Assembly: GCA_963725155.1 (NCBI GenBank)
Contig: CAVRXU010000002.1
Coordinates: 930,001-994,000 of the forward strand
Source of the DNA: DATDAH01 sp963725155
GTDB lineage: Bacteria > Actinomycetota > Acidimicrobiia > Acidimicrobiales > DATDAH01
Length of the DNA stretch: 64,000 nucleotides
Reading direction: 5' to 3'
The stretch's first letter is position 1, and each line of letters begins with the position of its first letter. Position numbers and translations under genes: made by a program. A model generated the notes under the pieces. It did not search any database. It was not told the DNA's origin and saw only the letters and a program-made list of their open reading frames with translations. Of the stretch, positions 9,174 through 19,680 are shown in pieces.

Positions 9174-10592
9174 CTAGGCCGAGGCGTCGTACCTCTCGGC
9201 TGGCGCTTGGCCGGAATCCCGCTCGTCGTGGGTCCAGTCCGGCTGCTTGGTCCACTGCCCCTCGTCGAGCACGGCCTCGCCGTCGCGGAGGTCCACGATC
9301 GGGGCGATGAGGTAGGCGTCGGCGGCGGGCTGGGTCCCCTCGAGATGGGAGCGGACGGCGTCGGGGAAGCGCTGCAGGATCGAGCCCGCCACCTGCTGGG
9401 TCTGCTGGGCCAGGAAGCAGCGGGCACCGTCGGTGACCGTGAGCAGGCAGTCCTCGAGGTGGGCCAGGTCACCGTCCTCGGCCTCGGACCGGCGGATCCG
9501 CTCCAGGATCACCGCCGACTGGGCCCCGTCCTCCTTGCAGGGTCGGCACTGGCCGCAGGACTCGACCGACAGGAAGCGGGACACGCCGTGGGCCACGGCG
9601 ACGAGGTCATCGGTGTCGTCGAAGACGATGAACCCGGTGGCGCCGAGCCCTGACCCGGCGGCCCGGAACTCGTCATAGCCCATCGGGGTGCCGAAGGCGG
9701 CGGCGGGCAGGATCGGGTTGGCCACGCCGGACAGGGCGGCGACGAGCGATTGCCCCTCCCGGGCCCCGCCGCCGATGCGGTCGACGGCCTCGCCCAGCGG
9801 GGTCCCCATCGCCAACTCGGCCACGCCGTGGCGCCGGGTCGAGCCGGTGACGGTGACCACCGCGGTGCCCGGGCTCGTCTCGGTGCCGAGCGAGCGGAAC
9901 CAGTCCGGCCCCTCGGCCAGGATGCCGGGCACGTTGGCCAGCGTCTCGACGTTGTTGGCGAGGGTCGGCGGGACGTCACCGCCGGGCGAGGCCAGGTCGG
10001 CGCCCGCCGCGAAGGCAGGGTCGTCACCGACGTCGGTCGCGCCGCGCCGGTAGGGGGGTGCGATCCGGGGGAACGGGGGCCGACCGGCCACGACCTCGAG
10101 CAGTGCCGTCTCCTCACCGAACAGGTACTCCGAGGGACCCCGAACCACCTCGAGGTGCACGTCCGGCGCCCAGCCCGCCTCGGTGATCGCCGCGATCGCC
10201 GCCTCCAGGCGGGCGATCTCGGTCGTGAACGTGGACTTCGTGGCCACGATGACCCGCGGGGCATCGACGGCCCGAGCCGCGATCAGCGCCCCTTCGAGGA
10301 CGCGGAAGGGGTTGGCCCGGAGGATGGCCCGGTCCTTGAACGACCCGGGCTCCCCTTCGGCCGCGTTGACCACGACGGTCGTCGGCTGGTCGGATTCGTA
10401 CAGGCCGACGGTCTCCCACTTGGTGCCCGTCGGGAAGCCCGCACCACCCCGGCCCCGTAGCCCGGCCGCGGCGACCAGGTCGATGATGTCGGTCGGGGCG
10501 AGCTGGCGAGCCGCCTCCAGGCCGCGCCCGCCACCGGCGGCGAGATGGGCGGCGAGGTCGGTGATCGGGGTCTCGTCGAGTACTCGGGTCAT
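9174..10592 (-). CDS. NuoF-like NADH-binding flavoprotein/iron-sulfur protein (stand-alone)
   Basis: Protein of 472 aa related to complex I subunit F. It has the NADH/FMN glycine-rich segment GRGGAGFPTG (47-56), GEPGSFKDR for FMN binding, an SLBB-like middle, and the 4Fe-4S ligands C346-x2-C349-x2-C352 with a fourth Cys at 392. It lacks nuoE and nuoG neighbours, so it is probably a diaphorase that passes NADH electrons to a ferredoxin or oxygenase rather than part of complex I. Start ATG at 10592 is chosen; a GTG at 10601 is also possible. It lies 51 nt downstream of the M20 gene, and the C-terminal tail of about 40 aa is charged and unlike NuoF. Confidence 0.82.
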   Translation of the reverse strand: MTRVLDETPITDLAAHLAAGGGRGLEAARQLAPTDIIDLVAAAGLRGRGGAGFPTGTKWETVGLYESDQPTTVVVNAAEGEPGSFKDRAILRANPFRVLEGALIAARAVDAPRVIVATKSTFTTEIARLEAAIAAITEAGWAPDVHLEVVRGPSEYLFGEETALLEVVAGRPPFPRIAPPYRRGATDVGDDPAFAAGADLASPGGDVPPTLANNVETLANVPGILAEGPDWFRSLGTETSPGTAVVTVTGSTRRHGVAELAMGTPLGEAVDRIGGGAREGQSLVAALSGVANPILPAAAFGTPMGYDEFRAAGSGLGATGFIVFDDTDDLVAVAHGVSRFLSVESCGQCRPCKEDGAQSAVILERIRRSEAEDGDLAHLEDCLLTVTDGARCFLAQQTQQVAGSILQRFPDAVRSHLEGTQPAADAYLIAPIVDLRDGEAVLDEGQWTKQPDWTHDERDSGQAPAERYDASA

Positions 10593-10643
10593 CAGCCGCA
10601 CCTACCCACCGGACCGCGCCCTCACCCGGAGAGGGGTCGGGCC

Positions 10644-12068
10644 TTACCCGTCTCCTCGGCGGGTGTGGGCGTCCAGGGCATGGGCCACGCAGACGGCGAG
10701 GCGGCGGGCGGTCGGGAGGTGGAGGAACTCGTTGGGGCCGTGGGCGTTGGACCCGGGGCCGAGGACGCCGGTGACCACGAACGCCGCATCCGGGAACCGC
10801 TCCCCGAGCATGTTGATGAAGGGGATGGCCCCGCCCACCCCGGTGTAGAGGGCGGGGGCACCGAAGGTGGCGGTGGAGGACTCGGACAGGGCGGTGGCCA
10901 GCCACGGGGCGGTCGGGGCCGCGGCCCAACCGGTGGCTGCCTCGTCGCCGCCGATCTCGACCACGGCGCCGCTGGGCGGGTCCTCGGTCAGGATCGCCCG
11001 CAGGGCGGCTGCGGCGCGGTCGGCGTCGGTGGTCGGGGGCAGGCGGAACGACAGCTTGATCGCGGTCTCGGCCCGCAGCACGTTGCCGGCGTCGTCCAGC
11101 GCGGGGGCGCCCTCGATGCCCACCACCGCCATCGCCGGCAGCCAGGTGGTGGCCAGGAGGAGCTCGACCGGGTCGTCGCCCTCGGCTCGGGTGTTCCCGG
11201 CGAAGGGCAGGCCGGCCAAGGGGTCGAGCCCGGCGGCGATGGCGGCCGCCGCCTCCTCCCGCCGCACATCGGGGATCTCCGCGTAGAGCTCGGGCACCAG
11301 CAGGTCGCCGGTCTCGCTGTCCTCGATCCGGTCCAGCAGCTGGCGGAGGACCCGAAAGCTGGACGGCACCGCCCCGCCGGCCACCCCGGAGTGCACGCCC
11401 TCGTCCAGCACCCGCACCCGAACGTCCAGGCCGACCAGGCCGCGCAACGAGGTCGTGACCCACATCGTCTCGTAGTCGCCGGTGAAGCTGTCGAGGCAGA
11501 TGACCAGGCTGACCGGGCCGAGGCGGTCGCCCAGGGCCTCGACGTGGGCGGGGAGGTCTGGGCTGCCACTCTCTTCACTGGCCTCGATCAGGACCAGGGC
11601 CCGGCAGTGCGACCCGCCGGCGGCGTGGACGGCCTCCAGCGCACTGAGCGCGGCGAAGGCGCTGTAGCCGTCGTCGGCCCCGCCCCGGCCGTAGAGGCGA
11701 TCGCCGTCCAGGACCGGCGTCCACGGGCCGAGCCCTTCTCGCCAGCCGGTGAACTCGGGCTGCTTGTCCAGGTGGCCGTAGAGCAACACGGTGTCGTCGG
11801 GATCACCCTCCCCGTGGGCGGGGACCTCGACCAGGACGACCGGCGTGCGCCCCGCCAGCTCTCGGATCTCCACCGTGGCACCGGGGAGCTCCCGGCTCCG
11901 GCACCACGCCGCGATCAGCTCGACGGCTTCGGCGAGATGGCCGTGAGCGACCCAGTCGGCGTCGTAGGCCGGTGATTTGGCCGGGATGCGGATGTAGTCG
12001 GTCAGCGCGGCGACCGCGCTGTCCTCCCAGATCCGCTCGACGGTGGAGGTAGCAGCGGTGAGGTCCAC
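10644..12068 (-). CDS. M20 family metallopeptidase/dipeptidase
   Basis: Zinc-dependent exopeptidase or amide hydrolase of family M20, 474 aa. Visible residues are His99-x-Asp101 (LYGHLDKQ), bridging Asp132 in GRGGADDG, and the catalytic Glu pair at 165-166 (EASEESGS). The middle dimerisation domain (GLVGLDVRVRV onward) is present and the length matches M20A/M20F dipeptidases. No signal peptide, so cytosolic. GTG start; a CACACT box ends 6 nt before it on the minus strand, so the message is probably leaderless, and a perfect inverted repeat covers that box (see 12069-12085). Downstream of the M15 gene in the same direction. Confidence 0.88.
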   Translation of the reverse strand: MDLTAATSTVERIWEDSAVAALTDYIRIPAKSPAYDADWVAHGHLAEAVELIAAWCRSRELPGATVEIRELAGRTPVVLVEVPAHGEGDPDDTVLLYGHLDKQPEFTGWREGLGPWTPVLDGDRLYGRGGADDGYSAFAALSALEAVHAAGGSHCRALVLIEASEESGSPDLPAHVEALGDRLGPVSLVICLDSFTGDYETMWVTTSLRGLVGLDVRVRVLDEGVHSGVAGGAVPSSFRVLRQLLDRIEDSETGDLLVPELYAEIPDVRREEAAAAIAAGLDPLAGLPFAGNTRAEGDDPVELLLATTWLPAMAVVGIEGAPALDDAGNVLRAETAIKLSFRLPPTTDADRAAAALRAILTEDPPSGAVVEIGGDEAATGWAAAPTAPWLATALSESSTATFGAPALYTGVGGAIPFINMLGERFPDAAFVVTGVLGPGSNAHGPNEFLHLPTARRLAVCVAHALDAHTRRGDG

Positions 12069-12085
12069 CGACCCAGTGTGGGTCG
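12069..12085 (-). promoter_or_regulatory. Inverted repeat over the -10 region of the M20 gene
   Basis: CGACCCA-GTG-TGGGTCG is a perfect 7-bp inverted repeat with a 3-nt spacer, directly against the GTG start of the M20 gene. Read on the minus strand it contains CACACT 6 nt before the start codon, a plausible -10 box. A repressor bound here would block a leaderless promoter. The regulator is unknown. Confidence 0.5.
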
Positions 12086-12101
12086 GGTCACCGACCGACG
12101 G

Positions 12102-13283
12102 CTAGTTGCCGTTGGTGGACCAGTGCCAGGACTCCGACGGCAGGTTGTAGAGCCCGTAGCCCGCGGCGTGCCCGGACAGCCAGTTGTAGACCGACGTGCC
12201 GTAGGAGCAGTTGTCGAAGTCGATGGCCAGGCCCTGCTCGTGCATCGACGTGCCGGGGATGGCCGTCGGCGGCGAGCACGACGACGACGGCGCCTGGTAG
12301 ATGGCGTAGTCGCTGGAGCCACAGTGGGCCCGGCGGAGGGCGATCTGCTGGGCCGAGTCCCGGTAGCCACCGCCGGTCAGGGTCACCCCGTCGTTGGCCG
12401 CGGCCACGATCATGTTGTGGACCTGGTCCACGATCGCCACGTTCACGATGATGCCGTTGCCGGCGTCGGCGACCGACACCGGCCCGCTCTGGTACGACGG
12501 GCCGACCGGCCCGAGGTTCAGGCCTTGGATGAAGGAGGCGAACTGTGCGGCCTCCTCGGCGATCTGGTCCGACAGCTCCTCGTCGCGCTCGGCGAGGGCG
12601 GCGGCCTCGCCGGCAGCCTGGTTGATGCGCTCGTCCACCTGACGGGCCAGCTCCCGCTGCTGCTCCTGGGCCGACCGCAGCTCCAGGAGCTGGGTCCGGG
12701 TCTGGGCGCGGAGGGCACGAGCCTCCTGGGCGGCGGCCTCGGCGGCCACGCGCTGGGCGGAGAGGTCGTCCTCGGTGGCGCGGAGCTGGTCGATCACATC
12801 CTCCTGGCGGTTGGACTGGGTCCCCAGCAGGGCCGCCCGCAGCGTCGTGTCGTTGATGTCGGAGGTGTCGTAGACGGCGGCGTCGTTGCTCTCGGGGGGG
12901 CGGATGTAGGCCTCCACCGCGAGCTGGGCGACCTGGTCCTCCAGGTCGGCGATCTCGGCCTGGAGGCGCTGCTCCTCGGCCCGGGCGGCCCGGGCTTCGG
13001 CCAGCGCCGTGGCCGCGGCCCGTTGGGAGTCCTGGAACTGGGCCCGCTTGCTCTGCACGTTGTCGGCCAGGGCGCGCAGGGCGTCACCGACCTCCTGGGC
13101 GTCGGCCTGGAGCCCGTCCAGCTCGGCGGCCACGTCCGCGGCCTGCTCCCGGACCCGGTCCCGCTCCTGCCGGGGGTCGTCGGACTCCTCGGCCTGGACC
13201 AGCACCGGGACGACGACCAGCGTCGTGGCGGCGACGACGGCGAGGACGCCGCGGGTCAGCGATCGGAGGGGCAGTGACGGCAA
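12102..13283 (-). CDS. Secreted coiled-coil M15 (VanY-like) peptidoglycan hydrolase
   Basis: Exported cell-wall peptidase of about 393 aa: signal peptide (LTRGVLAVVAATTLVVVPVLVQA), a long Ala/Glu/Gln-rich coiled coil over about residues 35-255, and a C-terminal M15 D-Ala-D-Ala carboxypeptidase/VanY domain. Zinc and catalytic motifs are S346-M-H348-x6-D355 (SMHEQGLAID) and the HW pair with His387 (SWHWS). The layout mimics EnvC/PcsB/RipC amidase activators but with an M15 enzyme. I chose a TTG start at 13283 because GGGAG lies 8 nt upstream and it gives a proper signal peptide; the frame stays open to 13439 without a better start. Confidence 0.82.
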   Translation of the reverse strand: MPSLPLRSLTRGVLAVVAATTLVVVPVLVQAEESDDPRQERDRVREQAADVAAELDGLQADAQEVGDALRALADNVQSKRAQFQDSQRAAATALAEARAARAEEQRLQAEIADLEDQVAQLAVEAYIRPPESNDAAVYDTSDINDTTLRAALLGTQSNRQEDVIDQLRATEDDLSAQRVAAEAAAQEARALRAQTRTQLLELRSAQEQQRELARQVDERINQAAGEAAALAERDEELSDQIAEEAAQFASFIQGLNLGPVGPSYQSGPVSVADAGNGIIVNVAIVDQVHNMIVAAANDGVTLTGGGYRDSAQQIALRRAHCGSSDYAIYQAPSSSCSPPTAIPGTSMHEQGLAIDFDNCSYGTSVYNWLSGHAAGYGLYNLPSESWHWSTNGN

Positions 13284-13306
13284 AGGGTGGTTCTCCCGGC
13301 GAGGTT

Positions 13307-13323
13307 GTAACGGAACCGTAATA
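13307..13323 (-). promoter_or_regulatory. Possible MtrA-type direct repeat upstream of the M15 hydrolase
   Basis: On the minus strand the sequence reads ATTAC-GGTTCC-GTTAC, two near-identical half-sites spaced 11 bp apart, 24 nt upstream of the TTG start. Direct GTTAC-N6-GTTAC-like repeats are associated with the actinobacterial response regulator MtrA at wall-hydrolase genes. The first half-site is imperfect, so this is a suggestion only. Confidence 0.3.
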
Positions 13324-13559
13324 GGAAAGCGGCCGACACCCTCCGTGTCAAGCCGGGCGTCCGGCGCCACGCGCGGTAGTGGACGGTTGCTGGTGGGGCT
13401 GGTGGGGTCAATGAGGCCACCTCGGGCTCCTCGGCGCATGACGGGTTTCCCATCGGCCGGTCGCGCCGATTCTGTCGCGATGGAGGCCCCCGACTACCGT
13501 TTCGGTCCCTGTGGGGCCAGGAGGGACCCGGCCCGCTCCTTGAAAGGACTTCGACGACG

Positions 13560-15941
<2,382 letters not shown>

Positions 15942-15960
15942 CCGAACCTGACCTGCGCTT

Positions 15961-16004
15961 CTGGCGCCTGACTTCGGGCCTCTGGCCCCGAAGTCAGGCG
16001 CCAG
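15961..16004. terminator. Bidirectional terminator hairpin (18-bp perfect stem)
   Basis: The arms at 15961-15978 and 15987-16004 are perfect reverse complements (18 bp; CTGGCGCCTGACTTCGGG on the left) with an 8-nt loop. It sits between the convergent hppA and PHP-hydrolase genes and its right arm covers the last codons and stop (15994-15996) of the latter. No U-tract follows on either side, which is common for high-GC terminators. Confidence 0.75.
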
Positions 16005-17460
16005 TTCGCGTGAAGACGGGGTTGGCGACGGTGGTGGGGGCGTGGGCGTCGATCGTCTGGACCTCCCACGCGGTGCCCAGGGGGCCGCTGGCCGGGTCCG
16101 GGGCGATCTCGGTGCGCCAGGTCGCCTCCTCTCGGGACAGCTCCTCGGTGTGGACGACGACACCGTCCTTGAGCAGGGCCAACTCCTGCCCCTGCCCGTT
16201 GACCACGGTGACCTCCAGCTCGACCGGCCCGATGACCGTGTCGCCCATCATCGCCTCGCCCGCCCGGACCTCGAGGGCCGGACTGGCCAGGGCCCCATGG
16301 GTGCGCACGTAGGCGTGCCCGGCTCGTAGAGCTTCGATCACCCCGGCCCGGCTCAGCTCCCGACACCAGAGAGCCGTCGCCGACGAGCCGAACTCGTCGC
16401 CCAACTTGTCGTCGGAGCCCGACACCGCGGTCAGGCGGTGCCCCGCGGCCAGCAGTGACCGCCAGCGGTCGAGGGCCGTCGCCATGAAGGGGTTCGGGTA
16501 GTCAGGGGGCTCACCGAGCAGGACCGGGCCGGTCAGGATCTCGATGCTGGTGACCAGGTCCCAGTCGATGGCGTCGTCGAGGGTGAACTCGCACCCCCGG
16601 CAGTGGCTGCCGAACAGGGCCTCGGGATAGGTCGTGGGATGGGCCACCTGAAAGAGGGCGCCGTCGTCGACGGCGGCCCGCTGGATGGTCCCCAGGTCGA
16701 CGTCCTCGAACCCGTGGCGGTACTCGACCAGGCCCCGGGTCTCGCCCAGGACGACGGCGTGGCCGAAGTAGGTGATGACCTCCCGGCCGGGCCAGACCAG
16801 CAGATCCGGGTTGGCCCGCTGCACGGCGCCCAGCTCGTCCCAGTGCCACGGGGTCACGTAGTCCACGACCGGGAGCAGGTCGAGGCCGGCAGCCCGGGAG
16901 CGGGCGACGAACTCATCCCATTCGGGGGCCCGGGGATGCGAGTGCCGTCCGTGCTGGTGGAGGTCGGCGTGGTACCAGCCCGGCTCGGCCCGGGCCACGT
17001 GGCCGGGGTCGACGGGATCGGGGACCGGACCAGTGTCACCAGTGGCCGTCGACCGAGCGGCCACCGTGACCGTGTAGGTCGAGCCGCCGGCGCTGACGTC
17101 GCCCGCCCCCAGCTCGACCCACCACACGCCGGGCTCGATCGTCCCCGCCCGGTAGCACCGGGCCGCCGCCCCGGACTCGATCCAGATCGGCCCCTCCCCC
17201 TGGTGCTGGCGCCCGGCCCGGCTCCCCGACCAGCCCCGGAACCCCACGGCGGCCCGGTAGCCGGCGGTGTCCCACAGGCCGAGGTCCAGGACCGTGTCGT
17301 GTTCCGGCGCCCATCGGTAGCCGACCTCGAGGCGTTGGGTCCCCTCGGGCACCAGGACCGGGAGCACCCGGTAGGTCTTGTGCTCCTCCGGAGCGAACCG
17401 CCCGTCCAGCACCGTCGCCCCGCCGTCGAGGGCGACGGGCGTGGGTTCGGCGAGGGGCAT
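15994..17460 (-). CDS. PHP-domain metallohydrolase (CehA/McbA-like)
   Basis: Protein of 488 aa. The N-terminal part (about 1-160) is beta-rich and contains a WWVELGAGDV segment like a lectin or carbohydrate-binding module. It is followed by a PHP domain beginning WYHADLHQHGRHSH (metal ligands H-x-H), then the GLDLLPVVDYVT and FGHAVVLGE segments. This fits the CehA/McbA family, known for carbamate and amide hydrolysis, but the true substrate is unknown. No signal peptide. The ATG start at 17460 is 6 nt after a TACGAT box on the minus strand, so it is probably leaderless. Convergent with hppA and sharing its hairpin terminator. Confidence 0.8.
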   Translation of the reverse strand: MPLAEPTPVALDGGATVLDGRFAPEEHKTYRVLPVLVPEGTQRLEVGYRWAPEHDTVLDLGLWDTAGYRAAVGFRGWSGSRAGRQHQGEGPIWIESGAAARCYRAGTIEPGVWWVELGAGDVSAGGSTYTVTVAARSTATGDTGPVPDPVDPGHVARAEPGWYHADLHQHGRHSHPRAPEWDEFVARSRAAGLDLLPVVDYVTPWHWDELGAVQRANPDLLVWPGREVITYFGHAVVLGETRGLVEYRHGFEDVDLGTIQRAAVDDGALFQVAHPTTYPEALFGSHCRGCEFTLDDAIDWDLVTSIEILTGPVLLGEPPDYPNPFMATALDRWRSLLAAGHRLTAVSGSDDKLGDEFGSSATALWCRELSRAGVIEALRAGHAYVRTHGALASPALEVRAGEAMMGDTVIGPVELEVTVVNGQGQELALLKDGVVVHTEELSREEATWRTEIAPDPASGPLGTAWEVQTIDAHAPTTVANPVFTRTGA

Positions 17461-17466
17461 GGGCGG

Positions 17467-17472
17467 ATCGTA
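17467..17472 (-). promoter_or_regulatory. -10 box (TACGAT) of the PHP hydrolase, leaderless
   Basis: TACGAT on the minus strand ends 6 nt before the ATG at 17460 and no purine-rich ribosome site lies between. The start codon therefore coincides with the expected transcript start. Confidence 0.5.
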
Positions 17473-17534
17473 CGAGGCGCCGGGAACCGCGTATCGACCC
17501 TGGTCCCGATCCCCGGCCGGGCCATGCTGGGTCC

Positions 17535-17660
17535 GTGCGCATCACGTTCCGTCTCCTCGAGGAGGACGAGAAGGCGGGATTCGCGTTCGCCGGCCTGATC
17601 GAGACCGTCGACGGTCCGGAGCGGCTCATGGCGTGCCGGCGGCCTGAACCCAGCAACTAG
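17535..17660 (+). CDS. Small hypothetical protein (41 aa)
   Basis: Short frame from GTG at 17535 to TAG at 17660, reading MRITFRLLEEDEKAG at the start and ending in a basic stretch. It fills the gap between the divergent PHP gene and the SDR gene. A CATGCT box ends 6 nt before the GTG, matching the leaderless pattern of other genes here, and the SDR start follows 9 nt after the stop. No known domain. A tiny regulatory or leader peptide is possible; chance cannot be excluded at this length. Confidence 0.4.
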   Translation: MRITFRLLEEDEKAGFAFAGLIETVDGPERLMACRRPEPSN

Positions 17661-17669
17661 AACGTCGCC

Positions 17670-18437
17670 ATGGCCGTGGACCCACAAGCCCTGTTCGACC
17701 TGTCGGGTCGGGTGGCCATCGTCACCGGCGGGACCCGGGGGATCGGGCGGGCAGTGGCCGAGGGCCTGGCCGCGGCCGGGGCGAAGGTCGTGGTCGCCAG
17801 CCGGAAGGCCGACGCCTGCGCTGAGACCCAGGCGGCCTTGGAGGCCACCGGAGCCGAGGCCCTCGGCGTCCCCACCCACCTGGGCGAGTTGGACGACCTG
17901 GCGGCCCTGGTCGGCGCCACGGTCGACCGCTTCGGCGGGGTCGACATCGTGGTCAACAACGCCGCCAACGCCGTGGCTCAGCCGCTCGGGATGCTGACCC
18001 CGGAGGCCTGGGAGAAGTCCTTCGCGGTGAACCTGCGGGGCCCGACCTTCCTGGTCCAGGAGGCGCTCCCGCACCTGAAGGCCAGCGACCACGGCGCCGT
18101 CGTCAACGTGATCAGCGTGGGGGCCTTCCTCTTCGGCGCCTACACATCCATGTACGCGGCCGGGAAGGGCGGGCTGCTCTCGATGACCCGGTACATGGCC
18201 ACCGAGTTCGCCCCGCTGGGCATCCGGGTCAACGCCCTCGCCCCGGGCAGCGTCGACACCGACATGGTTCGCAACAACTCCCCCGAGACCCAGGAGCGAA
18301 TGGCCACCGCCTCCAAGATGGGCCGCATCGCGTCAGCCGACGAGATGGTGGGGCCGGTCCTCTTCCTGGTCAGCGACGCCAGCAGCTACATGACCGGCCA
18401 GGTCCTGGTCGTCGACGGCGGCCTCGCCCCCTACTGA
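17670..18437 (+). CDS. Short-chain dehydrogenase/reductase (SDR)
   Basis: Classical NAD(P)-dependent SDR, 255 aa. The cofactor loop TGGTRGIG is at 19-26, NNAAN follows as the structural Asn motif, and the catalytic triad is Ser149, Tyr162-x3-Lys166 (YAAGK). The C-terminal QVLVVDGGLAPY ending is typical. Probably a hydroxyacyl or sterol/alcohol dehydrogenase; the substrate cannot be read from the sequence. ATG start at 17670, 9 nt after the 41-aa frame. It faces the P450 operon convergently, with 12 nt between stops. Confidence 0.9.
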   Translation: MAVDPQALFDLSGRVAIVTGGTRGIGRAVAEGLAAAGAKVVVASRKADACAETQAALEATGAEALGVPTHLGELDDLAALVGATVDRFGGVDIVVNNAANAVAQPLGMLTPEAWEKSFAVNLRGPTFLVQEALPHLKASDHGAVVNVISVGAFLFGAYTSMYAAGKGGLLSMTRYMATEFAPLGIRVNALAPGSVDTDMVRNNSPETQERMATASKMGRIASADEMVGPVLFLVSDASSYMTGQVLVVDGGLAPY

Positions 18438-18449
18438 GGGCGGCTTGGC

Positions 18450-19667
18450 TCAGGCGAGCTCGACCTCGACGGGCATGTGCTTGATGCCGTTGATGAAGTT
18501 GGACCGGAGCCGGGCCACGTCGCCGGCCTGGGTGATCGAGCGGGTCGACGCCAGCAGCTCCTTGAAGATGATCTGCAGCTCGAGGCGGGCCAGGTTGGCG
18601 CCGAGGCAGTGGTGGGCCCCGCCGCCACCGAAGGCGATGTGGTCGTTGGGGTCGCGGGTGATGTCGAAGGTGAACGGGTCCTCGAACACCGCCTCGTCCC
18701 GGTTGGCCGACAGGTAGTACATCAGCAGCGCGTCGCCCTCGGCGATGGCCTGCCCACCCACGTCGGTGGCGCAGGTGGCCGTACGCCGGAAGTGGATGAC
18801 CGGCGTGGCCCAGCGCAGGATCTCCTCGATGGCGGGGTCCAGCAGCTCGGGGTTGTCCCGCAGGAGCTGCATCTGGTCCGGGTGCTCGAGCAGGGCGTGC
18901 ATGCCGTGCGAGGTGGCGTTGCGGGTCGTCTCGTTGCCGGCCACGGTGAGGAGCAGGCAGAACGTCTCGAACTCGTGGGGCCCGAGGGCGTCGCCATCCA
19001 CCTCGGTGATGAGGCGGGAGATGATGTCGTCACCCGGCTCCGCCCGGCGCTCCTCGCCCAACAGGTTGAAGTACACGTACAGCTCGGTGGCCGCGGTCAG
19101 GGCGTCGTCGGCGCTGCCCACGTACTCGGGGTCGGAGTTGCCGACCAGCTTGTTGCTCCACTCGAACAGCTTGTGCCGGTCCTCGACGGGCACGCCCAGG
19201 ATCTCGGCGATGGCCATGAGGGGCAGCTCGGCGGCGATGTCGGTCACGAAGTCGAAGGTGCCCTGGGTCACCGCCTTGGCCAGCAGGTCGGCCGTCAGCT
19301 GGGCGTAGTGCTCCTCGAAGCGGGTGACCATGCGGGGGGTGAAGCCCCGGCTGACGAGCCGGCGCAGGCGGGTGTGGGCCGGCGGGTCGGTGTCGAGCAT
19401 CGTCCGGAAGTGAGCCGACGTCTCCTCGTCGGGCTCAGTGACCATGACGCCCCGCTGCTCGGAGGAGAACGTCGTGGTGTCCCGGTTCACGACCTGGACG
19501 TCGGCGTGACGGGTGAGCGCCCAGAAGTCCTCGATGACGCGGTCGCCGATGGTGTTGCCGGGGTGCCGGTAGACCGGCGCTTCGGCCCGCAGGAAGGAGA
19601 ACTGGTCGTGCGGGACGTGGTCGGCCCACGTGTCCTCGTCGGTCAGGTCGATGTCCTCGAGCTTCAT
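18450..19667 (-). CDS. Cytochrome P450 (CYP125/142-like group), distal
   Basis: Soluble bacterial P450 of 405 aa. The haem loop FGGGGAHHCLG has the ligand Cys354, with one extra Gly relative to the usual FGxGxHxCxG. The I-helix oxygen motif is AGNETTRN, and the PPAHTRLRRLVSRGFTPR segment precedes helix C. It resembles the actinobacterial P450s that oxidise sterol side chains, but assignment to a CYP family is inference. Two ATGs exist; AAGGA 5 nt before the one at 19667 favours it over 19673. It lies 13 nt downstream of the second P450 and is the last gene of the three-gene operon controlled from 22621. Confidence 0.9.
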   Translation of the reverse strand: MKLEDIDLTDEDTWADHVPHDQFSFLRAEAPVYRHPGNTIGDRVIEDFWALTRHADVQVVNRDTTTFSSEQRGVMVTEPDEETSAHFRTMLDTDPPAHTRLRRLVSRGFTPRMVTRFEEHYAQLTADLLAKAVTQGTFDFVTDIAAELPLMAIAEILGVPVEDRHKLFEWSNKLVGNSDPEYVGSADDALTAATELYVYFNLLGEERRAEPGDDIISRLITEVDGDALGPHEFETFCLLLTVAGNETTRNATSHGMHALLEHPDQMQLLRDNPELLDPAIEEILRWATPVIHFRRTATCATDVGGQAIAEGDALLMYYLSANRDEAVFEDPFTFDITRDPNDHIAFGGGGAHHCLGANLARLELQIIFKELLASTRSITQAGDVARLRSNFINGIKHMPVEVELA

Positions 19668-19680
19668 GTCCATCCTTCGG

